10,563 bases of DNA, taken from NCBI GenBank assembly GCA_937967685.1, contig CALBTX010000225.1, forward strand, positions 1 through 10,563, written 5' to 3'. The notes beneath the pieces are model-generated. The model ran no database searches, had not been told where the DNA came from, and saw only the letters and a list, made by a program, of their open reading frames with translations. Positions 1 through 6,019 of the stretch are shown here, piece by piece (position 1 is the stretch's first letter; each line of letters opens with the position of its first letter). This stretch comes from an uncultured Bacillaceae bacterium (GTDB lineage: Bacteria; Bacillota; Bacilli; Caldalkalibacillales; Caldalkalibacillaceae). A program made the position numbers and the translations under genes.

Positions 1-1
1 T

Positions 2-406
2 TTTCGCGTCTTAAAACCGGGCGGACAATGGCTGATCATTGATAATATCGCTCCAGAAGATGATGAACAAGACCATTTTTACAACACATTGGAACGAATG
101 AGAGACGCGAGTCACCATCGGTCCTGGAAAAAAACGGAGTGGCTCGCCATGCTCAAAGCACAAGGGTTCACAGTGGAAGCGTCCCATCACTTCGATAAAG
201 TGATCCCTTTTGAAGACTGGTGTGAACGCATGAGCCTGTCGAAAGAACGCGTGCGGGCATTGACCGATTTTGTGCTGCAGACACCCTCTAATCTTAAGGA
301 TCGGTTCCGTTTCCTCTTCGAGAATGGGTCGATCAAGGAATTTCAGATTCAATCCGTACTGTTCAAGGCCGTTAAACCGAACGCCATGTCCGATTCAAAA
401 AAGTAA
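2..406 (+). CDS. Class I SAM-dependent methyltransferase, C-terminal part (5' end outside window)
   Basis: The frame is open from the first bases of the window, so the gene begins upstream and about 134 C-terminal residues are visible. They begin with F-R-V-L-K-P-G-G followed by a hydrophobic strand and D-N, the post-motif signature of class I (UbiE/YcgJ-like) methyltransferases, in which the loop after LKPGG precedes strand 5. Further on, W-x3-L-x3-GF and an E-F-Q-I-Q-S-V-L-F-K-A ending resemble the C-terminal strands of the same fold. An ATG lies in frame at 89 but has no ribosome site and would delete the conserved part, so it is not a start. The substrate cannot be told because the SAM-binding half is missing. 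The family call is fairly secure, the function is not. The gene ends 58 bases before the next start, and a separate promoter overlaps that gap. Confidence 0.75.
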   Translation, partial: FRVLKPGGQWLIIDNIAPEDDEQDHFYNTLERMRDASHHRSWKKTEWLAMLKAQGFTVEASHHFDKVIPFEDWCERMSLSKERVRALTDFVLQTPSNLKDRFRFLFENGSIKEFQIQSVLFKAVKPNAMSDSKK

Positions 407-415
407 GCGAAAGCG

Positions 416-424
416 TGTTATAAT
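416..424 (+). promoter_or_regulatory. Extended -10 promoter for the HAD phosphatase gene
   Basis: TGT directly precedes a perfect TATAAT (419-424), giving an extended -10 of the sigma-A type. There is no good -35; the best nearby match is TTCAAA at 394-399 with a long 19-base spacer. Transcription would begin near 431, leaving a leader of about 34 bases before the ATG at 465. The element starts only 10 bases after the methyltransferase stop codon. Confidence 0.55.
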
Positions 425-464
425 GGAATTTATAGAGAGGATAGGGCGGAAAGGATGAGGGACC

Positions 465-1280
465 ATGAACATCAAATTAGCGGCCATTGATCTCGACGGA
501 ACGTTGCTGACTGATCAATACGAGATGACCCCTCGAACGAAAGAAGCTGTTCAAAACATGCAAAAACAAGGGGTGAAAATCATACTCGCTTCGGGGAGAG
601 GTCCTAAATCATGTGATCCATACCATGAACAGTTGCAGCTGGCCGACGTATGCATCACCCATAACGGCGCTGTCATTTATGACAGAATGTCAGGAAAAAC
701 GTGGCTGGAGGTTGGTTTTGAAGCCAACGAGCTGCGGCCGCTGATTGAATATTGCCGTAAGCTTCATCTTCACTTTGATCTGAGCACGGCGTTTGACATG
801 TATATTGAACGGGAAAACCGACGCGCGCGGGACATTTATCGTCAGTTTTTTGTGGATCCCATCCGAGTGGCTGACGCCGGCCAATTGCCAAAGAAAATCG
901 TCAAATTCACCATATTTGATCCCGATGAGACACGTTTGGACCGGGTGATGGATGAACTGGTCCCGATGTTTCCCAACTGGAGCATCGTCCGCAGCGGGGA
1001 AACCTTTATCGATGTGATTCATCCCCGGGCAACAAAAGGGCGTGCGCTCCGCCATCTGTTGCAAGCGTATCGTATTCAAGCGGACGAAGTCGTTGCTTTC
1101 GGCAATTTTTACAATGATCTGGAGATGATTCAGCTGGCCGGACTGGGCGTGGCGATGGCCAACGCTCCTGAGGAGGTCAAAGAGCAAGCGGATCGCATCA
1201 CGGCTTCGAACAACGAAGACGGCGTGGCGCTCATTCTCGAAGAATTAATTCACCTTCCTGGGCGGCTGCACATAGGATAG
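465..1280 (+). CDS. Cof-type HAD-superfamily hydrolase (phosphatase)
   Basis: This 271-residue protein has the usual length and layout of Cof/IIB HAD phosphatases, cytosolic Mg-dependent enzymes that often dephosphorylate sugar phosphates or cofactor intermediates. Motif I is D9-L-D11-G-T-L-L, with D9 as nucleophile and D11 as acid/base. Motif II is the S43 of L-A-S-G-R-G. The Lys of motif III is K191 in A-T-K-G-R-A-L. Motif IV reads G213-N-F-Y-N-D218, so the first acidic ligand of the usual G-D-x-x-N-D is Asn (codon AAT). The cap domain lies roughly between residues 85 and 185. The ATG follows a purine-rich GGAAAGGATGAGG stretch and is the natural start, because motif I must lie within the first 15 residues. 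The substrate cannot be predicted. The enoyl-CoA hydratase gene follows after 107 bases, possibly in the same transcript. Confidence 0.9.
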   Translation: MNIKLAAIDLDGTLLTDQYEMTPRTKEAVQNMQKQGVKIILASGRGPKSCDPYHEQLQLADVCITHNGAVIYDRMSGKTWLEVGFEANELRPLIEYCRKLHLHFDLSTAFDMYIERENRRARDIYRQFFVDPIRVADAGQLPKKIVKFTIFDPDETRLDRVMDELVPMFPNWSIVRSGETFIDVIHPRATKGRALRHLLQAYRIQADEVVAFGNFYNDLEMIQLAGLGVAMANAPEEVKEQADRITASNNEDGVALILEELIHLPGRLHIG

Positions 1281-1310
1281 CAGTGCAGAAGAACAGAGAA
1301 GGTGATTTTT

Positions 1311-1433
1311 GTGGATTACAGCAAACTCAACTTCTCCATCATGAAGAACAAGAAGACGTTTTTAAATAGAAAAAAGGAGCCAAACGAATGGAAAAAGTCA
1401 AGTTGTCGAAGGAAGAGCGGTTGGGCATCGTGA
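1311..1433 (+). CDS. Doubtful 40-residue basic ORF overlapping the enoyl-CoA hydratase start
   Basis: A GTG at 1311 lies 5 bases after AAGGTGA (1299-1305), a good Shine-Dalgarno match in the spacer after the phosphatase gene. The frame encodes about 40 residues beginning M-D-Y-S-K-L-N-F and rich in Lys and Arg, and it ends at a TGA 46 bases inside the next gene. I recognise no family. It may be a small protein, a leader peptide coupled to the hydratase, or the leftover start of an older gene. The ribosome site is the main argument for it; the out-of-frame overlap with a conserved gene argues against it. Confidence 0.22.
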   Translation: MDYSKLNFSIMKNKKTFLNRKKEPNEWKKSSCRRKSGWAS

Positions 1434-2152
1434 CGATTGATTCTCCTCCCGTCAACGCGCTGGATCAGGAAGTGCTTGAACAGCTGACAGAGACAATAGA
1501 TGCGCTGGATGATGAGCTTGATGTGATCATCATTCATGGAGCAGGGAAGAAAGCGTTTGTCGCCGGGGCAGATATTAAAGATTTTCCGTCATTAAATGCG
1601 GAAACCGGTGCAGCATTCAGTGCCAAAGGCCAATCCATTTTTCAAAAAATCGCAGAATTGAAACAGCCTGTCCTGGCGGCCATCGATGGCTATGCTTTGG
1701 GAGGGGGACTGGAACTTGCGCTGGCCTGTGATTTTCGAATAGCCAGCCGCCGTGCTCAACTCGGATTTCCGGAAGTCAAGTTGGGTATCATTCCTGGGTA
1801 TGGGGGAACACAAAGATTGGCGCGGCTCGTCGGGACGGGAAAGGCGAAACAATTGATTTATACGGGTGAGCCCATCTCAGCCGAGGCGGCTTATCGGACG
1901 GGCATTGTCGAAGTCGTGACGGATGATTCTGCGCTGGCTGAGGCCAAAAAATGGGCTGACAAAATTTTGCAAAGGGGTCCGCTTGCGGTTCGCGCGGCAA
2001 AGCAAGCCATTGATGAAGGCATCCTCTTGGGTTTAGACGAAGGATTGCGTCTTGAGGCACGGTTATTCGGTTCGGTTTGTGCAACGGAAGACAAAAATGA
2101 GGGGGCCGCCGCTTTTCTTGAACGGAGAACCCCCCGTTTTCAAAGAAAATAA
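1388..2152 (+). CDS. Enoyl-CoA hydratase/isomerase (crotonase) family protein
   Basis: The 254-residue length is typical of a single-domain crotonase, which hydrates trans-2-enoyl-CoA in fatty acid or branched-chain acyl degradation. The first oxyanion-hole segment is A-F-V-A-G-A-D-I-K (56-64). The second lies in G-Y-A-L-G-G-G-L-E (101-109). Both glutamates of hydratases appear to be present: E109 after the GGG and E129 in F-P-E-V-K-L-G, followed by I-P-G-Y-G-G-T-Q-R-L (135-144). Their presence favours a true hydratase over an isomerase or decarboxylase branch. AAGGAG at 1374-1379 sits 8 bases before the ATG. No other beta-oxidation gene is in the window, so the pathway is open; Bacillus YsiB or YngF are the obvious comparisons. 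The gene converges on the amidase gene, with 27 bases between their stops. Confidence 0.92.
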   Translation: MEKVKLSKEERLGIVTIDSPPVNALDQEVLEQLTETIDALDDELDVIIIHGAGKKAFVAGADIKDFPSLNAETGAAFSAKGQSIFQKIAELKQPVLAAIDGYALGGGLELALACDFRIASRRAQLGFPEVKLGIIPGYGGTQRLARLVGTGKAKQLIYTGEPISAEAAYRTGIVEVVTDDSALAEAKKWADKILQRGPLAVRAAKQAIDEGILLGLDEGLRLEARLFGSVCATEDKNEGAAAFLERRTPRFQRK

Positions 2153-2179
2153 CTGTTCAGCGAACAATGAAAGCACCGC

Positions 2180-2920
2180 TTAAGGATAAAGCATAAAGAA
2201 GTGGTCAATGGCTTCGGCCATCTTTTGGGCTGTTTGCGTTTGAAAGTGAGGATCTTGCAGCCTGGCGCGTTCCGTCGGATGGCTCAAATAACCCACTTCA
2301 GCAATGATGGTTGGGGAAGTGACATGTTTTAACAGAAAATAGTAATCGGTCATTTTCCCCTGGCGCCTCGTTTGAGCGAGTTTGTTCAACTCCGTCTGCA
2401 ATAAATCGGCCAATAGGTAACTTTCCGCTCTGTCCTGATATAAAATCATCGGTCCCCGGGCTGAAGAGGAAGAAGACATGTTCATATGGATACTAATAAA
2501 AAGTTTGGGGCGTAATTCATCCGCTATCAGTTTTCTTTGGGCCAGGTCCTTCCTGTGCCGGCTTTGGATGTGGGTGAACGGGCTGTCGTCGCTTAACGCA
2601 TAATCGTGTAAGCGGGTGATGCCCACCTTGTAACCTTTTTTGTGCAGTTCTTGATACAAAGCCGCACCGATTTCCAAGTTTAATTGTTTTTCAAGAATGT
2701 TTGCGGCAGATGCGCCTCCATCGATGCCTCCGTGCCCGACATCGATGATGACATCATACACCAACACTTCGGGATGTGCTTGGCTTACGGGCTTCTCTTT
2801 TTCTCTGCGATCATGCTGTTCAGCAGGGACTGGGTGAGCCACTGCCGTCAAAACGGTCGCCAAAATGAAAACAATCACCCAAATGCTCTGCATCGGAATT
2901 AAAGACCCGGGCCTGTTCAT
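2180..2920 (-). CDS. N-acetylmuramoyl-L-alanine amidase, CwlD-like (Amidase_3)
   Basis: This zinc amidase should cut the bond between N-acetylmuramic acid and the L-Ala of the peptide stem. In B. subtilis the CwlD enzyme helps make muramic delta-lactam in spore cortex. Residues 11-29 are a hydrophobic N-terminal segment (signal or anchor), followed by a charged linker. The Amidase_3 domain starts near residue 55 with D-V-G-H63-G-G-I-D-G-G-A. Likely zinc ligands are H63, E77 (I-L-E-K-Q-L-N) and H145 (F-I-S-I-H-M-N). The catalytic Glu is E208 in A-E-V-G-Y-L-S-H. At 246 residues it is close to CwlD (about 237) and has no cell-wall-binding repeats, which supports CwlD over a vegetative autolysin. 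GGGGG lies a few bases upstream of this ATG, while the in-frame ATG nine codons later has no site. It follows the rhodanese gene on the same strand after 66 bases. Confidence 0.88.
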   Translation of the reverse strand: MNRPGSLIPMQSIWVIVFILATVLTAVAHPVPAEQHDRREKEKPVSQAHPEVLVYDVIIDVGHGGIDGGASAANILEKQLNLEIGAALYQELHKKGYKVGITRLHDYALSDDSPFTHIQSRHRKDLAQRKLIADELRPKLFISIHMNMSSSSSARGPMILYQDRAESYLLADLLQTELNKLAQTRRQGKMTDYYFLLKHVTSPTIIAEVGYLSHPTERARLQDPHFQTQTAQKMAEAIDHFFMLYP

Positions 2921-2986
2921 CCTGTTACCCCCATCACATAAGCTGACAAAAGTCGTTTTTTATTATGATGAGGTAAATGAAAAATA

Positions 2987-3313
2987 TTATTCGAGCGGGC
3001 CGCTCCAGTGGGACATCCCTTCGATATAATTCGCACACCGACGATACCCGTTTTCCTTTAAAAATCGGCACACCATCTGACTGCGTTGACCACTGTGGCA
3101 GATAAAAACATACGCCTGGTTTTTGTCCAGTTCCTGTTCATACCTTTCCCCAAACTCACTCACTGGGATCAGTTTCACCCCGGGAATATGCCCCTGGTGA
3201 TATTCATGGTATTCACGCACATCGACCAGGATGATATGTTCCTCTTTCCGTTGGAAAAGCTCCAGTAGTTCCTGTGTACTAATCTGCTTTATCCCATCTA
3301 TTTCAAAGGCCAC
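2987..3313 (-). CDS. Single-domain rhodanese-like protein
   Basis: This 108-residue protein is a complete single rhodanese domain, a cytosolic sulfur-transfer module that carries a persulfide on its active cysteine. I see I-S-T-Q-E-L at 11-16, L-V-D-V-R-E at 29-34, Q-G-H-I-P-G at 40-45, and the active loop C72-H-S-G-Q-R-S78. The loop follows a strand V-F-I, and G-M-S-H-W closes the domain (99-103). A longer open frame runs upstream to 3658, but that extension has no family character and overlaps the lipoprotein gene on the other strand. The GTG at 3313 has a perfect AAAGGAGG eight to nine bases before it, so it is the chosen start. Partners such as persulfide donors are not visible. The amidase gene lies downstream on the same strand, possibly co-transcribed. 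Confidence 0.88.
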   Translation of the reverse strand: MAFEIDGIKQISTQELLELFQRKEEHIILVDVREYHEYHQGHIPGVKLIPVSEFGERYEQELDKNQAYVFICHSGQRSQMVCRFLKENGYRRCANYIEGMSHWSGPLE

Positions 3314-3388
3314 GTTCGACTTCCTCCTTTTGGCACTCCCACCAAACGCTTTAGATGATAAAATATGAAGTGAATGTGATTTACGGGC

Positions 3389-3397
3389 ATTATAACA
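3389..3397 (-). promoter_or_regulatory. Extended -10 promoter for the rhodanese gene
   Basis: On the minus strand this reads TGTTATAAT: a perfect TATAAT with the extended TG, the same nine bases as the promoter at 416-424. No convincing -35 lies 16-18 bases further upstream. Transcription would start near 3382, with a leader of about 70 bases that includes the strong ribosome site. The surrounding divergent spacer, 3314-3539, is AT-rich. I could not find a convincing forward promoter in it for the lipoprotein gene; GATAAT near 3470 is only a weak candidate. Confidence 0.5.
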
Positions 3398-3539
3398 CAC
3401 ATCTAAACACGTTTCGGTTTTAAAATTGTACAGAAAATCCGTGCTTAAATCGAAACTTTTTTGATAATGACACGTCTGAAATAGTTGAGGGAGCAGTGCA
3501 GAGAGAGACAATGTGGGATGTGGATAGAGGGGGACATGT

Positions 3540-4142
3540 ATGAGGAAATGGTTGTTGATTTTATCATGCATACTGTTATTGACTGTTTCCTGTGAATCAA
3601 GTTCGGAAGAAGCTGGACAGAAACATGAACATGCGGACCATGTTGAGGGGGAAAACACAGCTCCCGGTTCAGATAAAAAAAACCCTCAGCGGAAGGTAAG
3701 GCTTGGTATTGCAGGTGTTGAGGAAGATTATACATTTGAGCGGTATGAAAACACGTGGTTGAGCATATGGTATGATCCCGTATTGGAAATTGAAGAAGAC
3801 AGGGATCAAGTTTCTTTTACGGACAATCGTCAAGATCTCTCTTTCAAGGTGAGATCACTGGAAGAACCGATTGACATCGAAGAGGACATCAAGCCGCAAA
3901 TGCTTGAAGCGGGATATGATTTGCACAATGAGTTCTCCTTGGATTTCAGAGAAGGGGAGGCTTACATTTTCCATCAATACGATTATTTTGTGGACAACCG
4001 TCACGCTGTCGATCTTTATCTTCTCGATGAAGATGGACGGCAGATTCTTGTGGAATGCCATATCCCAGACATTTTGGAAGAAAAATACGTTCCGCGTTTT
4101 CAATATATGTTGGAAAGCTTGGAGCTGAATGGTACACTGTAG
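3540..4142 (+). CDS. Predicted lipoprotein of unknown function
   Basis: The 200-residue product starts M-R-K, then a hydrophobic stretch (4-16) ending in L-T-V-S-C18, a reasonable lipobox for lipidation at C18, although Thr at -3 is not the usual Leu. It is therefore probably tethered to the outer face of the membrane. After the cysteine comes an acidic, low-complexity linker containing H29-x-H-x-x-H34. A folded domain follows from about residue 52 to the end, with many aromatic and acidic residues and the patterns Y-E-N-T-W-L-S-I-W-Y and Y-M-L-E-S-L. I do not recognise the family. AGAGGGGG six bases before the ATG serves as ribosome site. It precedes trmB by 37 bases on the same strand. The signal-peptide call is firm; the role is unknown. 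Confidence 0.75.
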   Translation: MRKWLLILSCILLLTVSCESSSEEAGQKHEHADHVEGENTAPGSDKKNPQRKVRLGIAGVEEDYTFERYENTWLSIWYDPVLEIEEDRDQVSFTDNRQDLSFKVRSLEEPIDIEEDIKPQMLEAGYDLHNEFSLDFREGEAYIFHQYDYFVDNRHAVDLYLLDEDGRQILVECHIPDILEEKYVPRFQYMLESLELNGTL

Positions 4143-4179
4143 GCAATAGTGCGTGGGGTAAAAGGAGGATACGGGTTGT

Positions 4180-4857
4180 ATGAGAATGAGGAATAAGCCG
4201 TGGGCTGAGGAAGCGATTAGAGACCATCCCCATCTCGTCTTGCCTCATCCTCAAGAATGGCGTGGAAAGTGGTCCCGATTTTTCGGCCGGGACATCCCCA
4301 TTCATCTTGAGATCGGCACGGGCAAAGGGCGCTTTATCACGGAGATGGCCCGCCTGCATCCCAACATCGGTTTTGTCGGACTGGAACTGCAAACGAGTGT
4401 TGTCGGCGTGGCTTTGAAAAAGGTGAAAAAAATTCACGAAGAAGACGGGGTGTCCAATGTATGTTTAATCCGCGGCAATGCCCGGGACATCACCGAATTT
4501 TTCGCCAAGGGCGAAGTGGAACGCATCTATTTGAATTTCAGCGACCCTTGGCCGAAAAACAGACATGCCAAAAGACGACTGACTTATCCCGCTTTCTTGG
4601 AAAAATATCAATACATATTAACCGATCAGGGAGACATTCATTTAAAAACGGATAACGAAGGATTTTTTGAGTATTCCTTAAACAGCCTGGCTGATTTTGG
4701 CTGCCGTTTGCAAAACATCACTTTTGATTTGCACCGCAAACTTCGTCTGGCAGGCCAGGAAGAACAAAACGTATTCACCGAGTATGAACAAAAATTTGCC
4801 GCGCAGGGTATGAAAATTTATCGCTGTGAGGCGATCATGCCCAACAAGGAGGGCTGA
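4180..4857 (+). CDS. trmB: tRNA (guanine(46)-N7)-methyltransferase
   Basis: TrmB transfers a methyl group from SAM to N7 of G46 in the variable loop of tRNA. The 225-residue protein carries the family signatures: the basic N-terminus, the SAM-binding E-I-G-T-G-K-G-R-F (44-52), an L-E-L at 68-70, N-A-R-D near 100-103, and the hallmark S-D-P-W-P-K-N-R-H (121-129) whose Asp is catalytic. The T-E-Y-E-x-K motif (200-205) is near the C-terminus, where it contacts substrate and cofactor. The length is close to Bacillus TrmB (YtmQ, about 213). AAAGGAGG at 4161-4168 is 11 bases from this ATG, a little long. A second in-frame ATG two codons later is possible. The stop is followed after two bases by the next ATG, implying coupled translation. 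Confidence 0.96.
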   Translation: MRMRNKPWAEEAIRDHPHLVLPHPQEWRGKWSRFFGRDIPIHLEIGTGKGRFITEMARLHPNIGFVGLELQTSVVGVALKKVKKIHEEDGVSNVCLIRGNARDITEFFAKGEVERIYLNFSDPWPKNRHAKRRLTYPAFLEKYQYILTDQGDIHLKTDNEGFFEYSLNSLADFGCRLQNITFDLHRKLRLAGQEEQNVFTEYEQKFAAQGMKIYRCEAIMPNKEG

Positions 4858-4859
4858 AA

Positions 4860-5702
4860 ATGGAAAGTTTGCGTCTCGGAGATCTACACTTAACTTGGTT
4901 AAACGGGGGAAACAACCATCTGGACGGCGGCGCCATGTTCGGGGTCGTACCCAAACCGCTTTGGAGCAAAAAATACCCCGGCAATGAGCAAAATCAAATT
5001 GAACTGCGGACCGATCCGATCCTGGTTCGCAAAGAGAACATTTATGTGCTGATTGAATCAGGCATGGGCAAAGGGAAGCTCTCCGACAAACAGCTTAGAA
5101 ATTTTGGGGTGACCGAGGAAGGCCATGTGGAGGAATCGCTCGCAGAACTCGGTTTAAAGCCGGAAGACATCGATTATGTGCTCATGACACATTTGCACTC
5201 CGATCACGCTTCCGGCTTGACAAAATGGGAAGGGGAGTGCTTGGTGCCCGCTTTTCCGAATGCGAAGCATATTGTCAGTCAAATCGAGTGGGATGAGATG
5301 AGAGAACCAAATATACGCTCTCGAAATACGTATTGGAAGATGAACTGGGAACCGATTGTTGATCTGGTTCAACCATTTCGGGAAGAAGTCCAGATTATGG
5401 ATGAATTGAAAATGGTCCGTACCGGAGGGCATAGTAACGGCCATGCCGTCATTCTGTTTGAGAGCCGGGGGGAAAAAGGGATTCATTTCGCCGATCTAAT
5501 GGCCACTCACGCTCACCGCAATCCTCTGTGGGTGATGGCTTATGATGATTATCCGATGACTTCCGTGTTCTTTAAGGAGAAGTGGGTCCCCAAAGTGATG
5601 GAGGAACAATGGTGGATCACTTTTTACCATGATGCGTATTACCGGGCCATCAAATGGGACAAGGAGGGCAACATAGTGGCAGAAGTTCGGCGCCAAAGGT
5701 GA
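4860..5702 (+). CDS. ytnP: Metallo-beta-lactamase-fold hydrolase, YtnP-like (AHL lactonase family)
   Basis: The protein has the two-metal hydrolase motif H111-L-H113-S-D115-H116, then H191 in T-G-G-H-S-N-G-H, D212 in F-A-D-L and H257 in F-Y-H-D. This is the full ligand set of the AiiA/lactonase branch. YtnP of B. subtilis belongs to this branch and is reported to have quorum-quenching lactonase activity. The 280-residue length matches. There is no signal peptide, so it is probably cytosolic. The AAGGAGG ribosome site lies inside the last codons of trmB and the ATG follows the trmB stop by two bases. The trmB-ytnP pair is, as I remember it, also adjacent in B. subtilis, which supports the symbol. 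The true substrate is not shown by sequence. Confidence 0.88.
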   Translation: MESLRLGDLHLTWLNGGNNHLDGGAMFGVVPKPLWSKKYPGNEQNQIELRTDPILVRKENIYVLIESGMGKGKLSDKQLRNFGVTEEGHVEESLAELGLKPEDIDYVLMTHLHSDHASGLTKWEGECLVPAFPNAKHIVSQIEWDEMREPNIRSRNTYWKMNWEPIVDLVQPFREEVQIMDELKMVRTGGHSNGHAVILFESRGEKGIHFADLMATHAHRNPLWVMAYDDYPMTSVFFKEKWVPKVMEEQWWITFYHDAYYRAIKWDKEGNIVAEVRRQR

Positions 5703-5708
5703 GCTGCA

Positions 5709-5861
5709 TCAGGCGCCGGTTTTATTGCGGCGGAGGAGCGAAAGCACTTTTTTGCCCGCCCATAAAAACCACCCGTAGCGGCTGCCCAGGACGATCAGTG
5801 TGAGCTGCACGATGAGAATGCCCATGGCCATCACTACAATTTGGAAAAAATCGGCAATCAT
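5709..5861 (-). CDS. Small single-pass membrane protein, 50 residues, unrecognised
   Basis: On the minus strand an ATG at 5861, with GGGGTGG about five bases before it, opens a 50-codon frame ending in TGA at 5709. The product begins M-I-A-D-F-F, then has an uninterrupted hydrophobic stretch from about residue 7 to 26, a G-S-R-Y-G turn, a second short aromatic segment with W31 and W34, and a basic tail (K-K, R-R-N-K). This gives one clear transmembrane helix with a positive C-terminal side, suggesting the tail is cytoplasmic. I know no family for it. Its stop is 6 bases from the ytnP stop in convergent orientation, and it points away from the selenoprotein gene. Hydrophobicity, ribosome site and a possible promoter support it; the small size limits certainty. 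Confidence 0.6.
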   Translation of the reverse strand: MIADFFQIVVMAMGILIVQLTLIVLGSRYGWFLWAGKKVLSLLRRNKTGA

Positions 5862-5888
5862 TGTACCACCCCGCTTAAGGCGTTCTCA

Positions 5889-5917
5889 TTGATTTGGCCG
5901 GGAAATGACATTAAAAT
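5889..5917 (+). promoter_or_regulatory. Sigma-A-type promoter for the SelW-like selenoprotein gene
   Basis: TTGATT (5889-5894) and TAAAAT (5912-5917) are separated by exactly 17 bases, matching the consensus at 4 of 6 and 5 of 6 positions. Transcription would start near 5924, giving a leader of about 95 bases before the GTG at 6020. The leader (5924-6019) is AT-rich. Apart from the ribosome site and the opposing promoter elements I see nothing structured in it. Confidence 0.5.
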
Positions 5918-5954
5918 AAAAGAAGATCATATTAAATTCATAGATGACATGGCC

Positions 5955-5983
5955 ATTATATGTGAAATCGGATCATTTGAGAA
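5955..5983 (-). promoter_or_regulatory. Possible promoter for the 50-residue membrane protein gene
   Basis: On the minus strand TTCTCA (5978-5983) and a perfect TATAAT (5955-5960) are spaced by 17 bases. The start point would be near 5948, with a leader of about 87 bases before the ATG at 5861. It faces the forward promoter at 5889-5917, so the two transcripts would overlap by roughly 25 bases at their 5' ends. Confidence 0.4.
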
Positions 5984-6019
5984 AGAGAAGAAAAAGCGCG
6001 AACCGGAGGAGGTTCTCAG

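Noticed and set aside
1266..1288. Inverted repeat CTGCAC/GTGCAG at the end of the HAD gene as a terminator
   Set aside because: Six pairs with an 11-base loop and no immediate T-run; too weak.
2154..2166. Hairpin TGTTC/GAACA between the convergent hydratase and amidase genes
   Set aside because: Five weak pairs with a three-base loop and no T-run on either strand.
2961..2990. Sporulation sigma-factor promoter upstream of the amidase gene (CATAATA on the minus strand)
   Set aside because: The -10-like match fits sigma-G loosely, but no -35 lies at the right distance; expected for cwlD but not supported here.
3314..3658. N-terminal extension of the rhodanese frame on the minus strand
   Set aside because: It overlaps the lipoprotein start on the other strand and has no family character; the GTG at 3313 has a perfect ribosome site and begins the domain.
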